Shown piece by piece: positions 29,329 to 40,702 of a DNA stretch of 53,595 bases. A program made the translations under genes and the position numbers. Below the pieces are notes generated by a model that ran no database searches, was not told the DNA's origin, and was given only the letters and a program-made list of their open reading frames with translations. The DNA comes from an uncultured Candidatus Competibacteraceae bacterium (GTDB taxonomy: Bacteria; Pseudomonadota; Gammaproteobacteria; Competibacterales; Competibacteraceae): assembly GCA_903879705.1 (NCBI GenBank), contig CAIRMO010000059.1, positions 1 through 53,595 on the forward strand. The letters are read 5' to 3'. The first letter of the stretch is position 1. Every line of letters begins with the position of its first letter.

Positions 29329-31677
29329 ATGAGCGAGGAACAGGTCAACATCGAAGTCAACGGCATCCCGCTGAAGGCTCGCAAGGGCGCAATGCTCATC
29401 GAGATTACCGATGCGGCGGGTATTGCGATCCCCCGATTTTGCTATCACAAGAAACTCTCTATCGCCGCTAATTGCCGGATGTGTCTGGTCGAGGTCGAGA
29501 AAGCGCCCAAGCCATTGCCGGCCTGCGCGACCCCGGTGATGGAGGGGATGAAGGTTTACACCGAATCGCCCAAGGCGCTGGCCGCCCAGAAAAGCACAAT
29601 GGAGTTCCTGCTGATCAATCACCCGCTGGACTGCCCGATTTGCGACCAGGGCGGCGAGTGTGAATTGCAGGACGTGGCGCTAGGTTATGGCGGCGACGCC
29701 TCGCAGTTTGCCGAGCGCAAGCGGGTAGTGCGGGACAAGGACATCGGTCCGCTGATCGCGACCGAGATGACCCGCTGCATTCATTGCACCCGTTGCGTCC
29801 GCTTTGGCGAGGAAATTGCCGGGCTGCGTGAGCTGGGCGCGACTGGCCGCGGCGAAAACGTGGAAATCGGCACCTATGTGGCGCACAGCGTGGCATCGGA
29901 ACTGTCGGGTAACGTCATCGATCTTTGTCCGGTGGGTGCGCTGACCGCCAAGCCGTCCCGTTACAAGGGCCGTTCCTGGGAATATGTGCAACATCCGGCC
30001 ATTGCGCCGCATGATTCGGTCGGTTCCAATATCTTCATTCATACCCTGCGCGGTCAGGTCATGCGGGTCGTGCCGCGTGAGAACGAATCGATCAACGAAA
30101 TCTGGCTTTCCGACCGCGACCGGTTCAGCTACGAAGGCGTCTACAGCGACGATCGGTTGGCTAAGCCATTGTTGAGCGGCGCGGTGGTTGAGTGGGAAAC
30201 GGCGCTGGAAGCAGCGGCTACCGGTTTAAAAGAGGTGATCGCCCGACATGGCGCGGAGTCGGTGGGTTTTCTGATTTCGCCGACCGCGACGGTTGAAGAA
30301 CTGTATTTGGCGCAAAAACTGGCGCGGGGGCTGGGCGTAGCCAATATCGATCATCGACTGCGGCAGGCTGATTTCAGCGATCAGGATACTGCGCCGGCAT
30401 TTCCGTGGCTGGGTCAGACGCTGGAAGATCTGGAAAAGGTCAAGGCGGCGCTGCTGATCGGTTCCAACGTGCGCATGGAACAGCCGCTGGCTGGACATCG
30501 CTTGCGGAAAGCGGCGCTGGCGGGCGGGCAGGTTATGTTGATCAATCCCCGCGATTTCGACTTTCGGTTTCCGGTCGCTGCTAAAGTGATCGCTAATCCG
30601 GTTGGCATGGTTTTAGCGCTGGCGGGCGTAGCTCAAGCGGTTGCGGCTTTGCAAGGCGTAGCGCTGCCGGACAGTCTGGCGAGCCTTGTCACTGGCGTTC
30701 CTGGTGAAACCGAACGTGCTATCGCGGCAAATCTCATTAATCATGCCCCAGCGACCCTATTATTGGGCAATCTCGCGGTTGCTCATCCGGCGCTTGCGCA
30801 ACTGCGGGCGCTGACTGGTTTTGTGGCAATGCAGACGGGCGCCCGATGGGGTTATCTGCCGGAAGCAGCCAATTCGGTCGGTGGTTGGCTGGTTGGCGCG
30901 GTGCCACACCGGTTGGTGGGCGCTCAATCCGCGCCGAAGACCGGTCTGGATGCGCGAGCGATGCTGGAAACGCCGCGTAAGGCCTATGTGCTGCTGGGCG
31001 TGGAGCCGGAACTGGATTGCTGGGACGGCGCGGCGGCGTTGCGAGCCATGCAGAGTGCGGAGTTGGTGATTTCGCTCAGTCCCTATGCCGGTAAAGGCTA
31101 TGTGAAAATCATTTTACCCACGGCGACCTTTGCGGAAACCTCGGGTTCCTACGTCAGTGCCGAGGGTCGCTGGCAGAGTTTCCAGGGCGCTAGCAAACCT
31201 TTTGGCGAAGCGCGTCCCGCCTGGAAGGTGTTGCGAGTGCTGGGCAATCTGTGCGGAGTCGGTGGTTTCGACTACACCAGTTCTGAAGAGATCTTGACCG
31301 AAGTGCAGAATGCTTGCGCCCAGGTTCAGCCGGACAATACGGCCGATTTGAGCAAGCCGCTGAATCCTTTTTATTGCGATGGTCTGTTACGGGTGGCGGA
31401 TGTGCCCATTTACGCGGTAGATGCGCTCGTGCGCCGGGCCCGCTCGTTGCAACGCAGTCCGCTGGCGCGACCGGCTGAAGTGCGGCTGCATCCCGATGTA
31501 GCCAGCGAGTTGGGCGTCGCCGGGCGGGAACAGGTGCAGGTACGCCAGAATGGGGTAGCGGTCGATCTGCCGCTGGTGCTGGACGACAGCATCCCCAGAG
31601 GCTGCGCCTGGATTCCGGCGGGATTGAACGCCAGTATTGCGCTTGGTCCGGCAGTCGGGCCAGTGTTTATCGGCTAA
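29329..31677 (+). CDS. nuoG: NADH-quinone oxidoreductase subunit G
   Basis: The 75-kDa-type subunit that carries several iron-sulfur clusters. The 782-residue protein has a 2Fe-2S region ([20 protein letters not shown]), the [14 protein letters not shown] cluster motif, [10 protein letters not shown], and a molybdopterin oxidoreductase-like domain (~220-680) without a cofactor role in complex I. The middle (~280-560) is Ala/Leu-rich and less conserved, as usual. It sits between nuoF and nuoH. Confidence 0.96.
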   Translation: MSEEQVNIEVNGIPLKARKGAMLIEITDAAGIAIPRFCYHKKLSIAANCRMCLVEVEKAPKPLPACATPVMEGMKVYTESPKALAAQKSTMEFLLINHPLDCPICDQGGECELQDVALGYGGDASQFAERKRVVRDKDIGPLIATEMTRCIHCTRCVRFGEEIAGLRELGATGRGENVEIGTYVAHSVASELSGNVIDLCPVGALTAKPSRYKGRSWEYVQHPAIAPHDSVGSNIFIHTLRGQVMRVVPRENESINEIWLSDRDRFSYEGVYSDDRLAKPLLSGAVVEWETALEAAATGLKEVIARHGAESVGFLISPTATVEELYLAQKLARGLGVANIDHRLRQADFSDQDTAPAFPWLGQTLEDLEKVKAALLIGSNVRMEQPLAGHRLRKAALAGGQVMLINPRDFDFRFPVAAKVIANPVGMVLALAGVAQAVAALQGVALPDSLASLVTGVPGETERAIAANLINHAPATLLLGNLAVAHPALAQLRALTGFVAMQTGARWGYLPEAANSVGGWLVGAVPHRLVGAQSAPKTGLDARAMLETPRKAYVLLGVEPELDCWDGAAALRAMQSAELVISLSPYAGKGYVKIILPTATFAETSGSYVSAEGRWQSFQGASKPFGEARPAWKVLRVLGNLCGVGGFDYTSSEEILTEVQNACAQVQPDNTADLSKPLNPFYCDGLLRVADVPIYAVDALVRRARSLQRSPLARPAEVRLHPDVASELGVAGREQVQVRQNGVAVDLPLVLDDSIPRGCAWIPAGLNASIALGPAVGPVFIG

Positions 31678-31696
31678 CGGCAAGGAATCGGAAATT

Positions 31697-32719
31697 ATGG
31701 AAATGCTGCTGACAGTCCTCATTATTCTGCTGAAAATCATCGCCGTGCTGATGCCCTTGCTGTTGAGCGTGGCGTACCTGACCTTCGCCGAGCGCAAGAT
31801 CATCGGCTATATGCAGGTTCGCATCGGGCCAAACCGAGTCGGGCCGAAGGGGTGGTTACAACCGATTGCTGATGCGGTCAAATTAATGTTCAAGGAGATC
31901 ATCATCCCGACTCGCGCCAACCGCTTTCTGTTTATTCTGGCACCGATTTTATCATTCGGACCGGCCATTGCAGCGTGGGCGGTGGTACCCTTTGGCGATG
32001 GTATGATGATTTCTCATCTTGACGCTGGCCTGCTGTATCTGCTGGCGCTGACTTCACTGGGCGTCTATGGCGTTATCATTGCGGGCTGGGCGTCAAACTC
32101 GAAGTACGCTTTTCTTGGTGCAATGCGTTCAGCTGCACAAATCGTTTCCTACGAAATTGCGATGGGTTTTGCCTTGGTGGGCGTATTAATGGCCGCTGGC
32201 AGTCTAAATCTGAATCAGATTGTTTTAGCGCAACAGGGTAGTTTGCTGCACTGGTTCTGGCTGCCACTATTGCCGCTGTTTGTGGTGTATTTTATCTCTG
32301 GGGTAGCCGAAACTAACCGTGCGCCATTTGACGTCGCCGAGGGTGAATCAGAGATTGTTGCCGGGTTCCATGTGGATTATTCGGGGATGGCGTTTGCGGT
32401 GTTCTTTCTGGCCGAATATGCCAATATGATTCTGGTAGCCGCATTAGCTTCGACCCTGTTTTTAGGGGGCTGGTTATCGCCATTTGAGGGAATCCCATTA
32501 TTGGGTGAGGTGTTCGCCTTTGTCCCCGGCGTGGTGTGGCTGGTGCTGAAAATTTCGTTTATGCTGCTATTTTTCCTGTGGTTCCGTGCTACTTTCCCCC
32601 GCTATCGCTACGATCAAATCATGCGGCTAGGCTGGAAAGTTTTTATCCCGGTGACGCTGGTTTGGTTGCTGGTGATTGGGTTGGGTGTGCTGGCGCAAGT
32701 TGGCCCGTGGTTTGATTGA
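31697..32719 (+). CDS. nuoH: NADH-quinone oxidoreductase subunit H
   Basis: The membrane subunit that joins the quinone cavity to the proton-pumping arm. The 340-residue protein has eight or so helices, the conserved [20 protein letters not shown] loop near residue 30, and the acidic loop [26 protein letters not shown] lies nine bases before the ATG at 31697. The upstream in-frame codons belong to the end of nuoG. Confidence 0.97.
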   Translation: MEMLLTVLIILLKIIAVLMPLLLSVAYLTFAERKIIGYMQVRIGPNRVGPKGWLQPIADAVKLMFKEIIIPTRANRFLFILAPILSFGPAIAAWAVVPFGDGMMISHLDAGLLYLLALTSLGVYGVIIAGWASNSKYAFLGAMRSAAQIVSYEIAMGFALVGVLMAAGSLNLNQIVLAQQGSLLHWFWLPLLPLFVVYFISGVAETNRAPFDVAEGESEIVAGFHVDYSGMAFAVFFLAEYANMILVAALASTLFLGGWLSPFEGIPLLGEVFAFVPGVVWLVLKISFMLLFFLWFRATFPRYRYDQIMRLGWKVFIPVTLVWLLVIGLGVLAQVGPWFD

Positions 32720-32731
32720 GCGGAGAAAACG

Positions 32732-33229
32732 ATGAAGACCCTGAACGCCTTGCGGTTCTACCTGAAGAGTTTCATGTTGTGGGAATTGCTGCTTGGTTTG
32801 CGGATCACTGGCCGTTATCTGTTTGCCAAAAAAATCACGGTACACTATCCCGAAGAACGCACTCCGCTATCGCACCGGTTTCGTGGGTTGCATGCGCTGC
32901 GCCGTTATTCTAATGGTGAAGAACGCTGCATTGCCTGTAAGTTGTGCGAAGCGGTTTGTCCGGCGTTGGCGATTACGATTGAATCGGAAGCGCGGGACGA
33001 TGGCACTCGCCGCACAACCCGCTATGACATCGATCTGTTCAAGTGTATTTTCTGCGGATTCTGCGAGGAGGCCTGCCCGGTCGATTCCATCGTAGAAACC
33101 CGGACGTTTGATTACCACTTCGAGAAGCGCGGCGAACAGATCATGACCAAGGAGAAATTACTGGCTCATGGCGATCGTTGCGAAGCACAAATCGCCGCTG
33201 ACCGCGCCGCTGATGCGGCTTACCGGTAA
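32732..33229 (+). CDS. nuoI: NADH-quinone oxidoreductase subunit I
   Basis: The TYKY-type subunit with two 4Fe-4S clusters (N6a and N6b). The 165-residue protein has both sets of ligands: Cys66/69/72/76 ([11 protein letters not shown]) and Cys105/108/111/115 ([11 protein letters not shown]). An amphipathic N-terminal helix precedes them. It lies between nuoH and nuoJ. Confidence 0.97.
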   Translation: MKTLNALRFYLKSFMLWELLLGLRITGRYLFAKKITVHYPEERTPLSHRFRGLHALRRYSNGEERCIACKLCEAVCPALAITIESEARDDGTRRTTRYDIDLFKCIFCGFCEEACPVDSIVETRTFDYHFEKRGEQIMTKEKLLAHGDRCEAQIAADRAADAAYR

Positions 33230-33273
33230 CTGCCGTTATTGCCTTAAAGATTAAAGAAGACAGGTCGCCACTC

Positions 33274-33885
33274 ATGGGATTTGAAAAGTTTTTGTTCTAC
33301 GTCTTCGCCCTTATTCTGATTTTTGCCGCAGTACGGGTGATCACGGTGCGTAATGCTGTTCACGCTGCCTTGTTCCTGGTGTTAGCGTTTTTCACCAGCG
33401 CCGCGCTCTGGCTGCTGATTGAAGCTGAATTTTTGGCCATTGTTCTGGTGCTGGTTTATGTCGGTGCGGTGATGGTGTTATTCCTGTTCGTGGTGATGAT
33501 GCTGGATATCAATGTCGATCCGGGGCGGGAAGGATTCATTAAATACTTGCCGGTTGGGGCAACCGTGGCACTGTTGATTGTGATTGAAATGGTGCTGGTG
33601 GTGAGTTCCGGCTATTTCAGCACCGATCAGTACAATCTGGTGGCCCATGCTGCTGATTACAGCAACACCAGGGAACTGGGCAGTGTCCTGTACACTTTTT
33701 ATGTTTATCCATTCGAGATTGCCTCGGTGATTCTGCTGGTAGCGATTATTGCTGCGATTTCGCTGACCATGCGGCGACGGGAAGGCGTCAAGTCCCAGAA
33801 TCCGAGTCAACAAGTCCGGGTGTCGCGGGATGACCGGGTGCGTATTGTAAAAGTGGCGTCGGAAAAGAAGCCCACCTCCCACTAG
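33274..33885 (+). CDS. nuoJ: NADH-quinone oxidoreductase subunit J
   Basis: A small membrane-arm subunit. The 203-residue protein has five predicted helices. The VYVGAVMVLFLFVVMMLDI segment with the pi-bulge glycine typical of the third helix is clear. The basic C-terminal tail (MRRREG to KKPTSH) is longer than the membrane part needs and varies in the family. It is followed after 56 bases by nuoK. Confidence 0.95.
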   Translation: MGFEKFLFYVFALILIFAAVRVITVRNAVHAALFLVLAFFTSAALWLLIEAEFLAIVLVLVYVGAVMVLFLFVVMMLDINVDPGREGFIKYLPVGATVALLIVIEMVLVVSSGYFSTDQYNLVAHAADYSNTRELGSVLYTFYVYPFEIASVILLVAIIAAISLTMRRREGVKSQNPSQQVRVSRDDRVRIVKVASEKKPTSH

Positions 33886-33941
33886 TGGAAGAACTCGCTA
33901 ATATCCTCGCTAATCCAAGACAACCAGGATTAAAATAAACG

Positions 33942-34247
33942 ATGATCGCGCTGACTGATTATCTGGTGTTGGGAGCCATTCTCTTTTGTCTCAGCATAGC
34001 CGGCATTTTTCTGAACCGGAAAAATGTCATCATTCTGCTGATGTCCATCGAGTTGATGCTGTTGGCAGTGAATTTTAATTTCATTGCCTTTTCGCAATTC
34101 CTCGGCGATACCATCGGGCAGGTGTTCGTCTTTTTCATTCTGACCGTGGCGGCGGCTGAATCGGCCATCGGCTTAGCCATCCTGGTAGTGCTGTTTCGTA
34201 ATCGCCGCACTATTAACGTCGCCGACCTTGACACGCTGAAGGGTTAG
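33942..34247 (+). CDS. nuoK: NADH-quinone oxidoreductase subunit K
   Basis: A 101-residue three-helix membrane subunit related to MrpC. The family motifs [20 protein letters not shown], with a membrane-buried glutamate, and [13 protein letters not shown], with a second one, are both present; these glutamates are part of the proton-transfer chain. nuoL starts six bases after its stop. Confidence 0.97.
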   Translation: MIALTDYLVLGAILFCLSIAGIFLNRKNVIILLMSIELMLLAVNFNFIAFSQFLGDTIGQVFVFFILTVAAAESAIGLAILVVLFRNRRTINVADLDTLKG

Positions 34248-34253
34248 CTGCAC

Positions 34254-36206
34254 ATGAAAAACATCTATCTTGTTCTTGTGCTTGCGCCCCTCATTGGTGC
34301 GCTGGTCGCCGGTTTGTTTGGGCGAAAAATCGGTCGCGCTGGCGCGCATTGGGTCACTATTGTTGGCGTGGCGATTTCATTTTTGCTGTCGCTGGTGGTT
34401 CTCCGCCATCATGTTCTGAACGGCGCGGAACCGTATAACGGGTCGGTTTATACATGGATGGTGGTCGAAGGTATCCGTTTCGAGATTGGCTTTTTAGTCG
34501 ATAACCTGACGGCAGTGATGATTAGCACAGTCACTTTCGTGTCGTTAATGGTCCATATCTACACCGTTGGCTATATGCACGATGACGATGGCTATCAACG
34601 GTTTTTCAGCTACATCGCGCTATTCACCTTTGCCATGCTGATGCTGGTGATGGCCAATAATTTCCTGCAATTATTTTTTGGCTGGGAAGGCGTGGGGTTG
34701 GTGTCCTATCTGCTGATTGGCTTTTGGTATAAACGCGAGAGCGCGATTTTCGCTAGCATGAAAGCATTTCTGGTTAACCGGGTTGGCGATTTTGGCTTTC
34801 TGCTTGGCATTGCCGCCGTGTTAATGGTTTTCAATAGCATTGATTACGCCGATGTTTTCGCCGCTGCGCCGCTAATGGCCGATATGACCATGCAAATTAT
34901 TCCTGGCATGGACTGGTCGCTGATGACGGTGATTTGTATTTTGCTGTTCATCGGTGCGATGGGTAAATCCGCTCAAGTGCCGTTGCACGTCTGGCTGCCA
35001 GACTCAATGGAAGGCCCTACGCCCATTTCAGCGTTGATTCACGCTGCAACGATGGTGACCGCTGGTATTTTCATGGTTGCCCGGATGTCGCCTCTGTTTG
35101 AACTGTCGGAAACTGCATTAAGTTTTGTGCTGGTCATTGGTTCGATTACTGCCCTGTTCATGGGCTTTCTTGGTATTGTCCAGAATGATATCAAGCGGGT
35201 CGTGGCTTATTCGACGCTCTCGCAATTAGGCTATATGACCGTCGCTCTGGGAGTCTCGGCTTATTCCGCTGCTATTTTCCATCTGATGACTCATGCCTTT
35301 TTCAAAGCCTTGTTGTTCTTGGGCGCTGGATCCGTGATTATTGCCATGCATCATGAGCAGGATATTCGCAAGATGGGTGGGTTGTGGAAATACATGCCGA
35401 TTACCTGGATCACCTTCCTGCTCGGCACTCTGGCGTTGATTGGCACTCCCGGGTTTGCTGGTTTCTACTCCAAGGACAGCATTTTGGAGGCGGTGCATTA
35501 CTCACAGATTCCTGGCGCTGGCTTTGCTTATTTTGCGGTGGTGCTGGGCGTATTCATTACCTCCTTCTATTCATTCCGGCTCTATTTCCTGGTCTTTCAT
35601 GGCAAGGAACGGATGGATCATCACACTCGGGAACATTTGCATGAAACGCCGGCGGTGGTGACTATTCCGCTGATCCTGTTGGCGATTCCATCGGTGGTGA
35701 TTGGGGCGATGACCATTCAGCCACTGTTGTTCGGTAATGTATTTGAAGGTGCCATTCAGGTTGCGCCGGACCATAATGTGCTGGAACACATTGCCGCACA
35801 TTTTCACGGGGCGATGAATTTTGCGTTGCATGGGTTGATTGGTTTGCCGTTCATGTTGGTGCTGGCTGGATTCGGATCGGCTTATTATCTGTACATGATG
35901 CGGCCGGATTTGCCCGATCAGATTCAGCACCGCTTCGCTGGATTGTATGACGTGATGATTCGTAAATACCTATTTGATGAGATTTATCAAGTGGTATTTA
36001 TGCGCGGCTGCCGGAGTTTGGGAATGGTGCTGTGGAAATACGGTGACGCTGGCCTGATTGATGGTCTGATGGTGAATGGTACGGCGCGACTGGTAGGCTG
36101 GTTTGCCTCTGTAGCCCGGCAACTGCAGACCGGCTATTTATATACCTATGCGTTCGCCATGATCATCGGCCTATTGATCCTGCTAACCTGGTTCGTTGTG
36201 CGCTAA
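34254..36206 (+). CDS. nuoL: NADH-quinone oxidoreductase subunit L
   Basis: The distal antiporter-like proton-pumping subunit with the long lateral helix. The 650-residue protein has FFGWEGVGLVSYLLIGFW with its helix-5 glutamate, KSAQVPLHVWLPDSMEGPTP with a pumping lysine, and an HAATMVTAG motif. The last ~150 residues hold the lateral helix and a final membrane segment. Length agrees with long NuoL proteins of proteobacteria. It is followed by nuoM after 18 bases. Confidence 0.97.
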   Translation: MKNIYLVLVLAPLIGALVAGLFGRKIGRAGAHWVTIVGVAISFLLSLVVLRHHVLNGAEPYNGSVYTWMVVEGIRFEIGFLVDNLTAVMISTVTFVSLMVHIYTVGYMHDDDGYQRFFSYIALFTFAMLMLVMANNFLQLFFGWEGVGLVSYLLIGFWYKRESAIFASMKAFLVNRVGDFGFLLGIAAVLMVFNSIDYADVFAAAPLMADMTMQIIPGMDWSLMTVICILLFIGAMGKSAQVPLHVWLPDSMEGPTPISALIHAATMVTAGIFMVARMSPLFELSETALSFVLVIGSITALFMGFLGIVQNDIKRVVAYSTLSQLGYMTVALGVSAYSAAIFHLMTHAFFKALLFLGAGSVIIAMHHEQDIRKMGGLWKYMPITWITFLLGTLALIGTPGFAGFYSKDSILEAVHYSQIPGAGFAYFAVVLGVFITSFYSFRLYFLVFHGKERMDHHTREHLHETPAVVTIPLILLAIPSVVIGAMTIQPLLFGNVFEGAIQVAPDHNVLEHIAAHFHGAMNFALHGLIGLPFMLVLAGFGSAYYLYMMRPDLPDQIQHRFAGLYDVMIRKYLFDEIYQVVFMRGCRSLGMVLWKYGDAGLIDGLMVNGTARLVGWFASVARQLQTGYLYTYAFAMIIGLLILLTWFVVR

Positions 36207-36224
36207 CCTGGAAGAACAAAAACC

Positions 36225-37739
36225 ATGCTGTCGGAATTGCCTTTGCTGAGTTTTGTCATCTGGTTCCCGATTCTTGGCGGCGTTGCGGTGCTGTTTGTGG
36301 GTGACGACAACCCCGGACGCGCCAAGGCGTTGGCCCTGACCGTGGCGATCCTGAGTTTTCTATTCAGCGTCCCGCTGTTTACGCTATTTGATCCGACGAC
36401 GGCGGCGATGCAGTTTCAGGAATTTCTGCCGTGGATTCCGGCGTTGAGTGTGAATTATCACTTGGGTGTTGACGGCTTTTCGATGCCGCTGATTCTGCTC
36501 ACCGCATTTATGACGGTGGTAGTGGTGATTGCTGGTTGGGAAGTGATTCAGTACCGGATTGCCCAGTACATGGCCGCGTTCCTGATTATGGAAGGGTTGA
36601 TGATTGGTGTATTTTCCGCGCTGGACGCTATTTTGTTCTATGTGTTTTTTGAGGCGATGCTGATTCCGATGTTTCTCATCATCGGCATTTGGGGCGGACC
36701 ACGCCGGGTTTACGCGACCATTAAGTTTTTTCTGTACACCTTTCTCGGTTCGGTGTTCATGCTGATCGCGTTGATCTATATGTACAGCCAGTCCAACAGT
36801 TTTGAAATCCTCGATTTCCATCGACTGCCGTTGAGTTTAAATGAGCAGGTACTGATTTTTTTCGCCTTCCTGCTTGGTTTTGCGGTGAAGGTGCCGATGT
36901 GGCCGGTGCATACCTGGTTACCGGATGCCCACGTTGAAGCGCCTACCGGCGGTTCGGTCATTCTGGCGGCGATTACTCTGAAAATCGGTGGTTATGGTTT
37001 CTTGCGCTTCGCTTTGCCCATTACTCCGGATGCGGCCAATCTGCTGGACTGGCTGATTATTACCATGTCGCTGATTGCAGTGGTCTATATCAGCCTGGTG
37101 GCGCTGATTCAGCAGGACATGAAGAAGCTGATCGCTTACTCCTCGATTGCGCATATGGGCTTTGTGACCTTGGGCTTCTTTATCGTGTTCGGCATCTATC
37201 GCCATACTGGCAGCCTGAGCGGTGCGACGCTCGGCATTGAAGGTGGCATGGTGCAAATGGTATCCCACGGTTTCATTTCCGGGGCGCTGTTCCTGTGCGT
37301 CGGCGTACTGTATGACCGGATGCATTCCCGCCAGATTAAGGATTACGGCGGCGTAGTGAATACCATGCCGGTTTTCGCCGCATTCATGGTGCTGTTCGGA
37401 ATGGCTAATGCCGGTCTGCCCGGTACTTCCGGGTTTATTGGTGAATTCATGGTCATCCTGAGTAGTTTCAGAGCCAATTTCTGGCTGGCATTCCTGGCGG
37501 CGACTACCCTGATGCTTGGCGCGGGCTATACCCTGTGGCTGATCAAGCGGGTGATTTTCGGCGATATCGGCAACAGCCACGTCGCGGCGCTGGAGGATGT
37601 GAATACCCGTGAGATTATCATGCTGAGCTTGCTGGCGGCGGCGGTGCTGCTGTTGGGCGTTTGGCCCGACCCATTGACCTCGGTGATGCATGTCTCGGTG
37701 GATAATTTGTTGCAGCACATTACCGCTAGCAAGCTGTAA
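36225..37739 (+). CDS. nuoM: NADH-quinone oxidoreductase subunit M
   Basis: An antiporter-like proton-pumping subunit with about 14 helices. The 504-residue protein has [19 protein letters not shown] with the conserved glutamate, [20 protein letters not shown] with the pumping lysine, and [12 protein letters not shown] near helix 11. It lies between nuoL and nuoN in the canonical order. Confidence 0.97.
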   Translation: MLSELPLLSFVIWFPILGGVAVLFVGDDNPGRAKALALTVAILSFLFSVPLFTLFDPTTAAMQFQEFLPWIPALSVNYHLGVDGFSMPLILLTAFMTVVVVIAGWEVIQYRIAQYMAAFLIMEGLMIGVFSALDAILFYVFFEAMLIPMFLIIGIWGGPRRVYATIKFFLYTFLGSVFMLIALIYMYSQSNSFEILDFHRLPLSLNEQVLIFFAFLLGFAVKVPMWPVHTWLPDAHVEAPTGGSVILAAITLKIGGYGFLRFALPITPDAANLLDWLIITMSLIAVVYISLVALIQQDMKKLIAYSSIAHMGFVTLGFFIVFGIYRHTGSLSGATLGIEGGMVQMVSHGFISGALFLCVGVLYDRMHSRQIKDYGGVVNTMPVFAAFMVLFGMANAGLPGTSGFIGEFMVILSSFRANFWLAFLAATTLMLGAGYTLWLIKRVIFGDIGNSHVAALEDVNTREIIMLSLLAAAVLLLGVWPDPLTSVMHVSVDNLLQHITASKL

Positions 37740-37774
37740 CAGCGCCTGCCGCCAGAGAAGATGAGAGAATTCCT

Positions 37775-39214
37775 ATGAATTTCGTCGCCCCTGATTTCAT
37801 GCCGGTACTGCCGGAATTGTTCGTGCTGGCCATGACCTGTTTCATCGTGGTTATTGATGTGTTTCTCGAACAACGGCAACGACACATTACCTATGGGCTG
37901 GCGCAACTGACCCTGCTGGGTGCGGCCTTGCTGACTCTGATCACTTACGCCCAAGCCCCGGTGACTACGATGTTTGGCCACTACATCAAGGACGCCATGG
38001 GTGATTTGCTTAAGCTGTTCATCTATCTGACCTCCGCTGCCGTGTTTCTCTATTCACGGGATTACCTGCGCCAGCGCGATCTGTTCAAGGGTGAATACTA
38101 CATGCTGGGCCTGTTCGGAGTGTTGGGGATGATGGTCATGGTGTCCGCCCACAGTCTGCTCACGGTCTATTTGGGATTGGAGTTGTTGTCACTATCGCTG
38201 TATGCGCTGGTGGCGATTGACCGCGATTCGCCGATCGCTTCCGAAGCCGCCATGAAGTATTTCGTCCTCGGTTCGCTGGCGTCCGGGATGTTGCTGTACG
38301 GTATTTCGATGATTTATGGCGCGACCGGCAGTGTGGACTTGCAGGTCGTTGCTGATTCAGTGGGCAATCAAGGCGTGGATAACGTGGTGCTGGTGTTTGG
38401 GCTGGTATTTCTAGTGGTCGGACTGTCGTTTAAGTTAGGCGCGGTGCCTTTCCATATGTGGTTGCCGGATGTTTATCAAGGCGCTCCGACTTCGGTCACC
38501 TTGTTTATTGGATCTGCTCCTAAACTGGCGGCGTTTGCGCTGGTGATGCGGATTCTGGTCGAGGGTCTCGGCGCGTTGCAGGGCGAATGGCAACAGATGC
38601 TGATCATTCTTGCGGCATTATCCATGGGCCTCGGCAACCTGATTGCTATTGCCCAGACCAACATCAAGCGGATGTTGGCCTATTCAACCATTTCGCATAT
38701 CGGTTTTATGCTGCTGGGTATTTTGGCGGGCACTCCGGATGGCTATGCGGCAGCGATGTTTTACACCATTGTGTATGTGTTGATGGCCGTTGGCGCTTTC
38801 GGGGTGATTATCCTGCTAAGCCGGACCGGGTTTGAGGCAGAGAACATTGACGATTTCAAGGGCCTGAATGACCGGAATCCGTGGCTGGCCTTTGTGATGA
38901 TGGTGATTATGATGTCAATGGCTGGCGTCCCGTTTCTGGCCGGTTTTTACGCCAAGTGGATGGTGTTGCAGGCGATTGTCAATGTTGGGCTGGTGTGGTT
39001 GGCAATACTCGGTGTGGTGTTCTCAGTCATTGGCGCGTTTTACTATCTGCGGGTGGTCAAGTGCGTCTATTTCGACAAGCCTGAACAGAACGAGCCGATC
39101 GAAATAAGTCTGGATACTGAAATCGTGATTAGCGCCAATGGGTTATTGCTGGTGGTGATCGGTCTGTATCCGACAGCGTTAATGACGTGGTGTGCGACAG
39201 CATTGTTGAATTAA
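37775..39214 (+). CDS. nuoN: NADH-quinone oxidoreductase subunit N
   Basis: The third antiporter-like subunit, closest to the small NuoAJK subunits. The 479-residue protein has [36 protein letters not shown] and [20 protein letters not shown], all typical. It is the last complex I gene, and a DUF2818 gene starts three bases after its stop. Confidence 0.97.
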   Translation: MNFVAPDFMPVLPELFVLAMTCFIVVIDVFLEQRQRHITYGLAQLTLLGAALLTLITYAQAPVTTMFGHYIKDAMGDLLKLFIYLTSAAVFLYSRDYLRQRDLFKGEYYMLGLFGVLGMMVMVSAHSLLTVYLGLELLSLSLYALVAIDRDSPIASEAAMKYFVLGSLASGMLLYGISMIYGATGSVDLQVVADSVGNQGVDNVVLVFGLVFLVVGLSFKLGAVPFHMWLPDVYQGAPTSVTLFIGSAPKLAAFALVMRILVEGLGALQGEWQQMLIILAALSMGLGNLIAIAQTNIKRMLAYSTISHIGFMLLGILAGTPDGYAAAMFYTIVYVLMAVGAFGVIILLSRTGFEAENIDDFKGLNDRNPWLAFVMMVIMMSMAGVPFLAGFYAKWMVLQAIVNVGLVWLAILGVVFSVIGAFYYLRVVKCVYFDKPEQNEPIEISLDTEIVISANGLLLVVIGLYPTALMTWCATALLN

Positions 39215-39217
39215 GCG

Positions 39218-39550
39218 ATGTTGGACATGCCCCAAGAAATAATGATTGGACTGTGGTTGGGATTGGCGGTTGTTGTTGCCAATCTGCCTTGGTTGAGCGA
39301 GCGGTGGCTGTTTCTGATCGCCCGCAACGGGCAGTTAAAGTCGTTCTGGTTGCAGCTAATTGAATGGGGACTGCTGTACGGACTGGTTTTGGGGATGGGA
39401 TTCGGCCTTGAGTACAAGACAACCGGCGTTGTTCATGTCCAGGATTGGGAATTTTATACGGTAACGCTTTGTTTGTTCGCGGTCAGCGCCTTACCCGGAT
39501 TTATCTACTGTTATCAATTGCGGCGATTGTTGGAACAGTCCGGGCGTTAA
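39218..39550 (+). CDS. DUF2818 family membrane protein
   Basis: A 110-residue protein with three hydrophobic segments (~10-30, ~42-60 and ~78-98). It matches the DUF2818 family, which recurs immediately after nuoN, mainly in betaproteobacteria. The three-base gap to nuoN and the terminator just after its stop place it inside the complex I transcript. Its role in complex I assembly or stability is an inference from position only. An ATG at 39227 is an alternative start. Confidence 0.8.
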   Translation: MLDMPQEIMIGLWLGLAVVVANLPWLSERWLFLIARNGQLKSFWLQLIEWGLLYGLVLGMGFGLEYKTTGVVHVQDWEFYTVTLCLFAVSALPGFIYCYQLRRLLEQSGR

Positions 39551-39574
39551 CATCCTTCAAGATTGATGGTATCG

Positions 39575-39609
39575 GGGCGGTCGGAAATCGAATTTCTGAC
39601 CGCCCTTTT
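39575..39609 (+). terminator. Intrinsic terminator closing the nuo operon
   Basis: GGGCGGTC and GACCGCCC pair perfectly, extended by a G-U pair and GAAAT/ATTTC to a ~14-base-pair stem with a three-base loop, then TTTT. It begins 25 bases after the DUF2818 stop, so the nuo transcript should end here. Confidence 0.85.
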
Positions 39610-39619
39610 GGTGTTTAGA

Positions 39620-40670
39620 ATGCTCCCGGTAATTCCCCTCATTTTATTATTAGGCGCGTTATTTGCCGCTATGGGCCGGACGGCGTGGGCGCAATGCCAG
39701 TGCGTGGGCGACAGCGGCAGTGACGATAGCGAGTCTGGCCTTGCTGTTATGGTTGTCGCCGGTGGTTTTCGATGGTGTGCTGTTGCAAGCCGGTTGGCCG
39801 TGGTTGCCACAACTGGGGTTGAATCTTACCTTCCGGTTGGATGGTTTAGCGCTGCTGTTCGGCTTGCTGATTACTGGAATTGGCCTGCTGGTTATTCTCT
39901 ATGCCCGCTATTATCTGGCCGAACGTGATGATCTGAGCCGTTTCTATGCGCTGTTGCTGCTGTTCATGGGAGCGATGCTCGGCGTGGTTCTGGCGGATAA
40001 CCTGCTATTGCTGCTGCTGTTCTGGGAATTGACCAGCCTCAGTTCCTTTCTGCTGATCGGCTACTGGCATTCTCGCACTGACGCTCGTCAAGGGGCGCGA
40101 ATAGCGCTGACCGTGACCGCTACTGGCGGGTTGGCGTTGCTGGCGGGATTCCTGTTACTGGGGCTTATCGCCGGCAGTTTTGAGCTATCGGCGGTGCTGG
40201 CGGCAGGCGAGACCGTCAAGAATCATCCGGCGTATCCGGTCATGCTGGTCTTGATTTTGCTGGGTGCATTCACCAAGTCGGCACAATTTCCCTTCCATTT
40301 CTGGCTTCCCCACGCGATGGCTGCGCCCACTCCGGTCAGCGCCTATCTGCATTCAGCGACGATGGTGAAAGCGGGCGTCTTTTTATTAGCCCGGTTGTTT
40401 CCAGTCTTGGCGGGTACCGACCTGTGGTTTTATCTGGTGGGTGGAACCGGATTGCTATCCTTGCTATTCGCGGCTTACGCGGCGTTGTTTCAGCATGATT
40501 TGAAAGGTTTACTGGCTTATTCGACGATTAGCCATCTGGGTTTGACCGCGATTGTGATCGGCTTCGCCATGACGGCGTTCCTGATTGCGCTGGCTTTGCG
40601 GGCGCGGCAGGAGACCGGCAGCGATCAGGTGGATGGGATTGAGACCCTCGATCGCGCTCCCCATCCTTGA
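39620..40670 (+). pseudogene. Broken Mrp Na+/H+ antiporter remnant: mrpA N-terminal part joined to mrpC tail
   Basis: The ATG at 39620 opens MLPVIPLILLLGALFAAMG, a typical MrpA N-terminus. After about 25 codons that frame turns into nonsense, while the frame starting near 39680 carries on with MrpA helices (WLPQLGLNLTFRLDGLALLF, FWELTSLSSFLLIGYW, KSAQFPFHFWLPHAMAAPTP and [12 protein letters not shown]). After ~265 MrpA residues it changes abruptly to LTAIVIGFAMTAFLIALALR...TGSDQVDG, which resembles the C-terminal tail of MrpC. The rest of MrpA, all of MrpB and most of MrpC are missing. I infer one frameshift and one large in-frame deletion. It sits just after the nuo terminator, and no other mrp gene is nearby. 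Confidence 0.7.
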
Positions 40671-40702
40671 GCAAACCTCAGTCTGTGAATTTCAGGAAAC
40701 CC

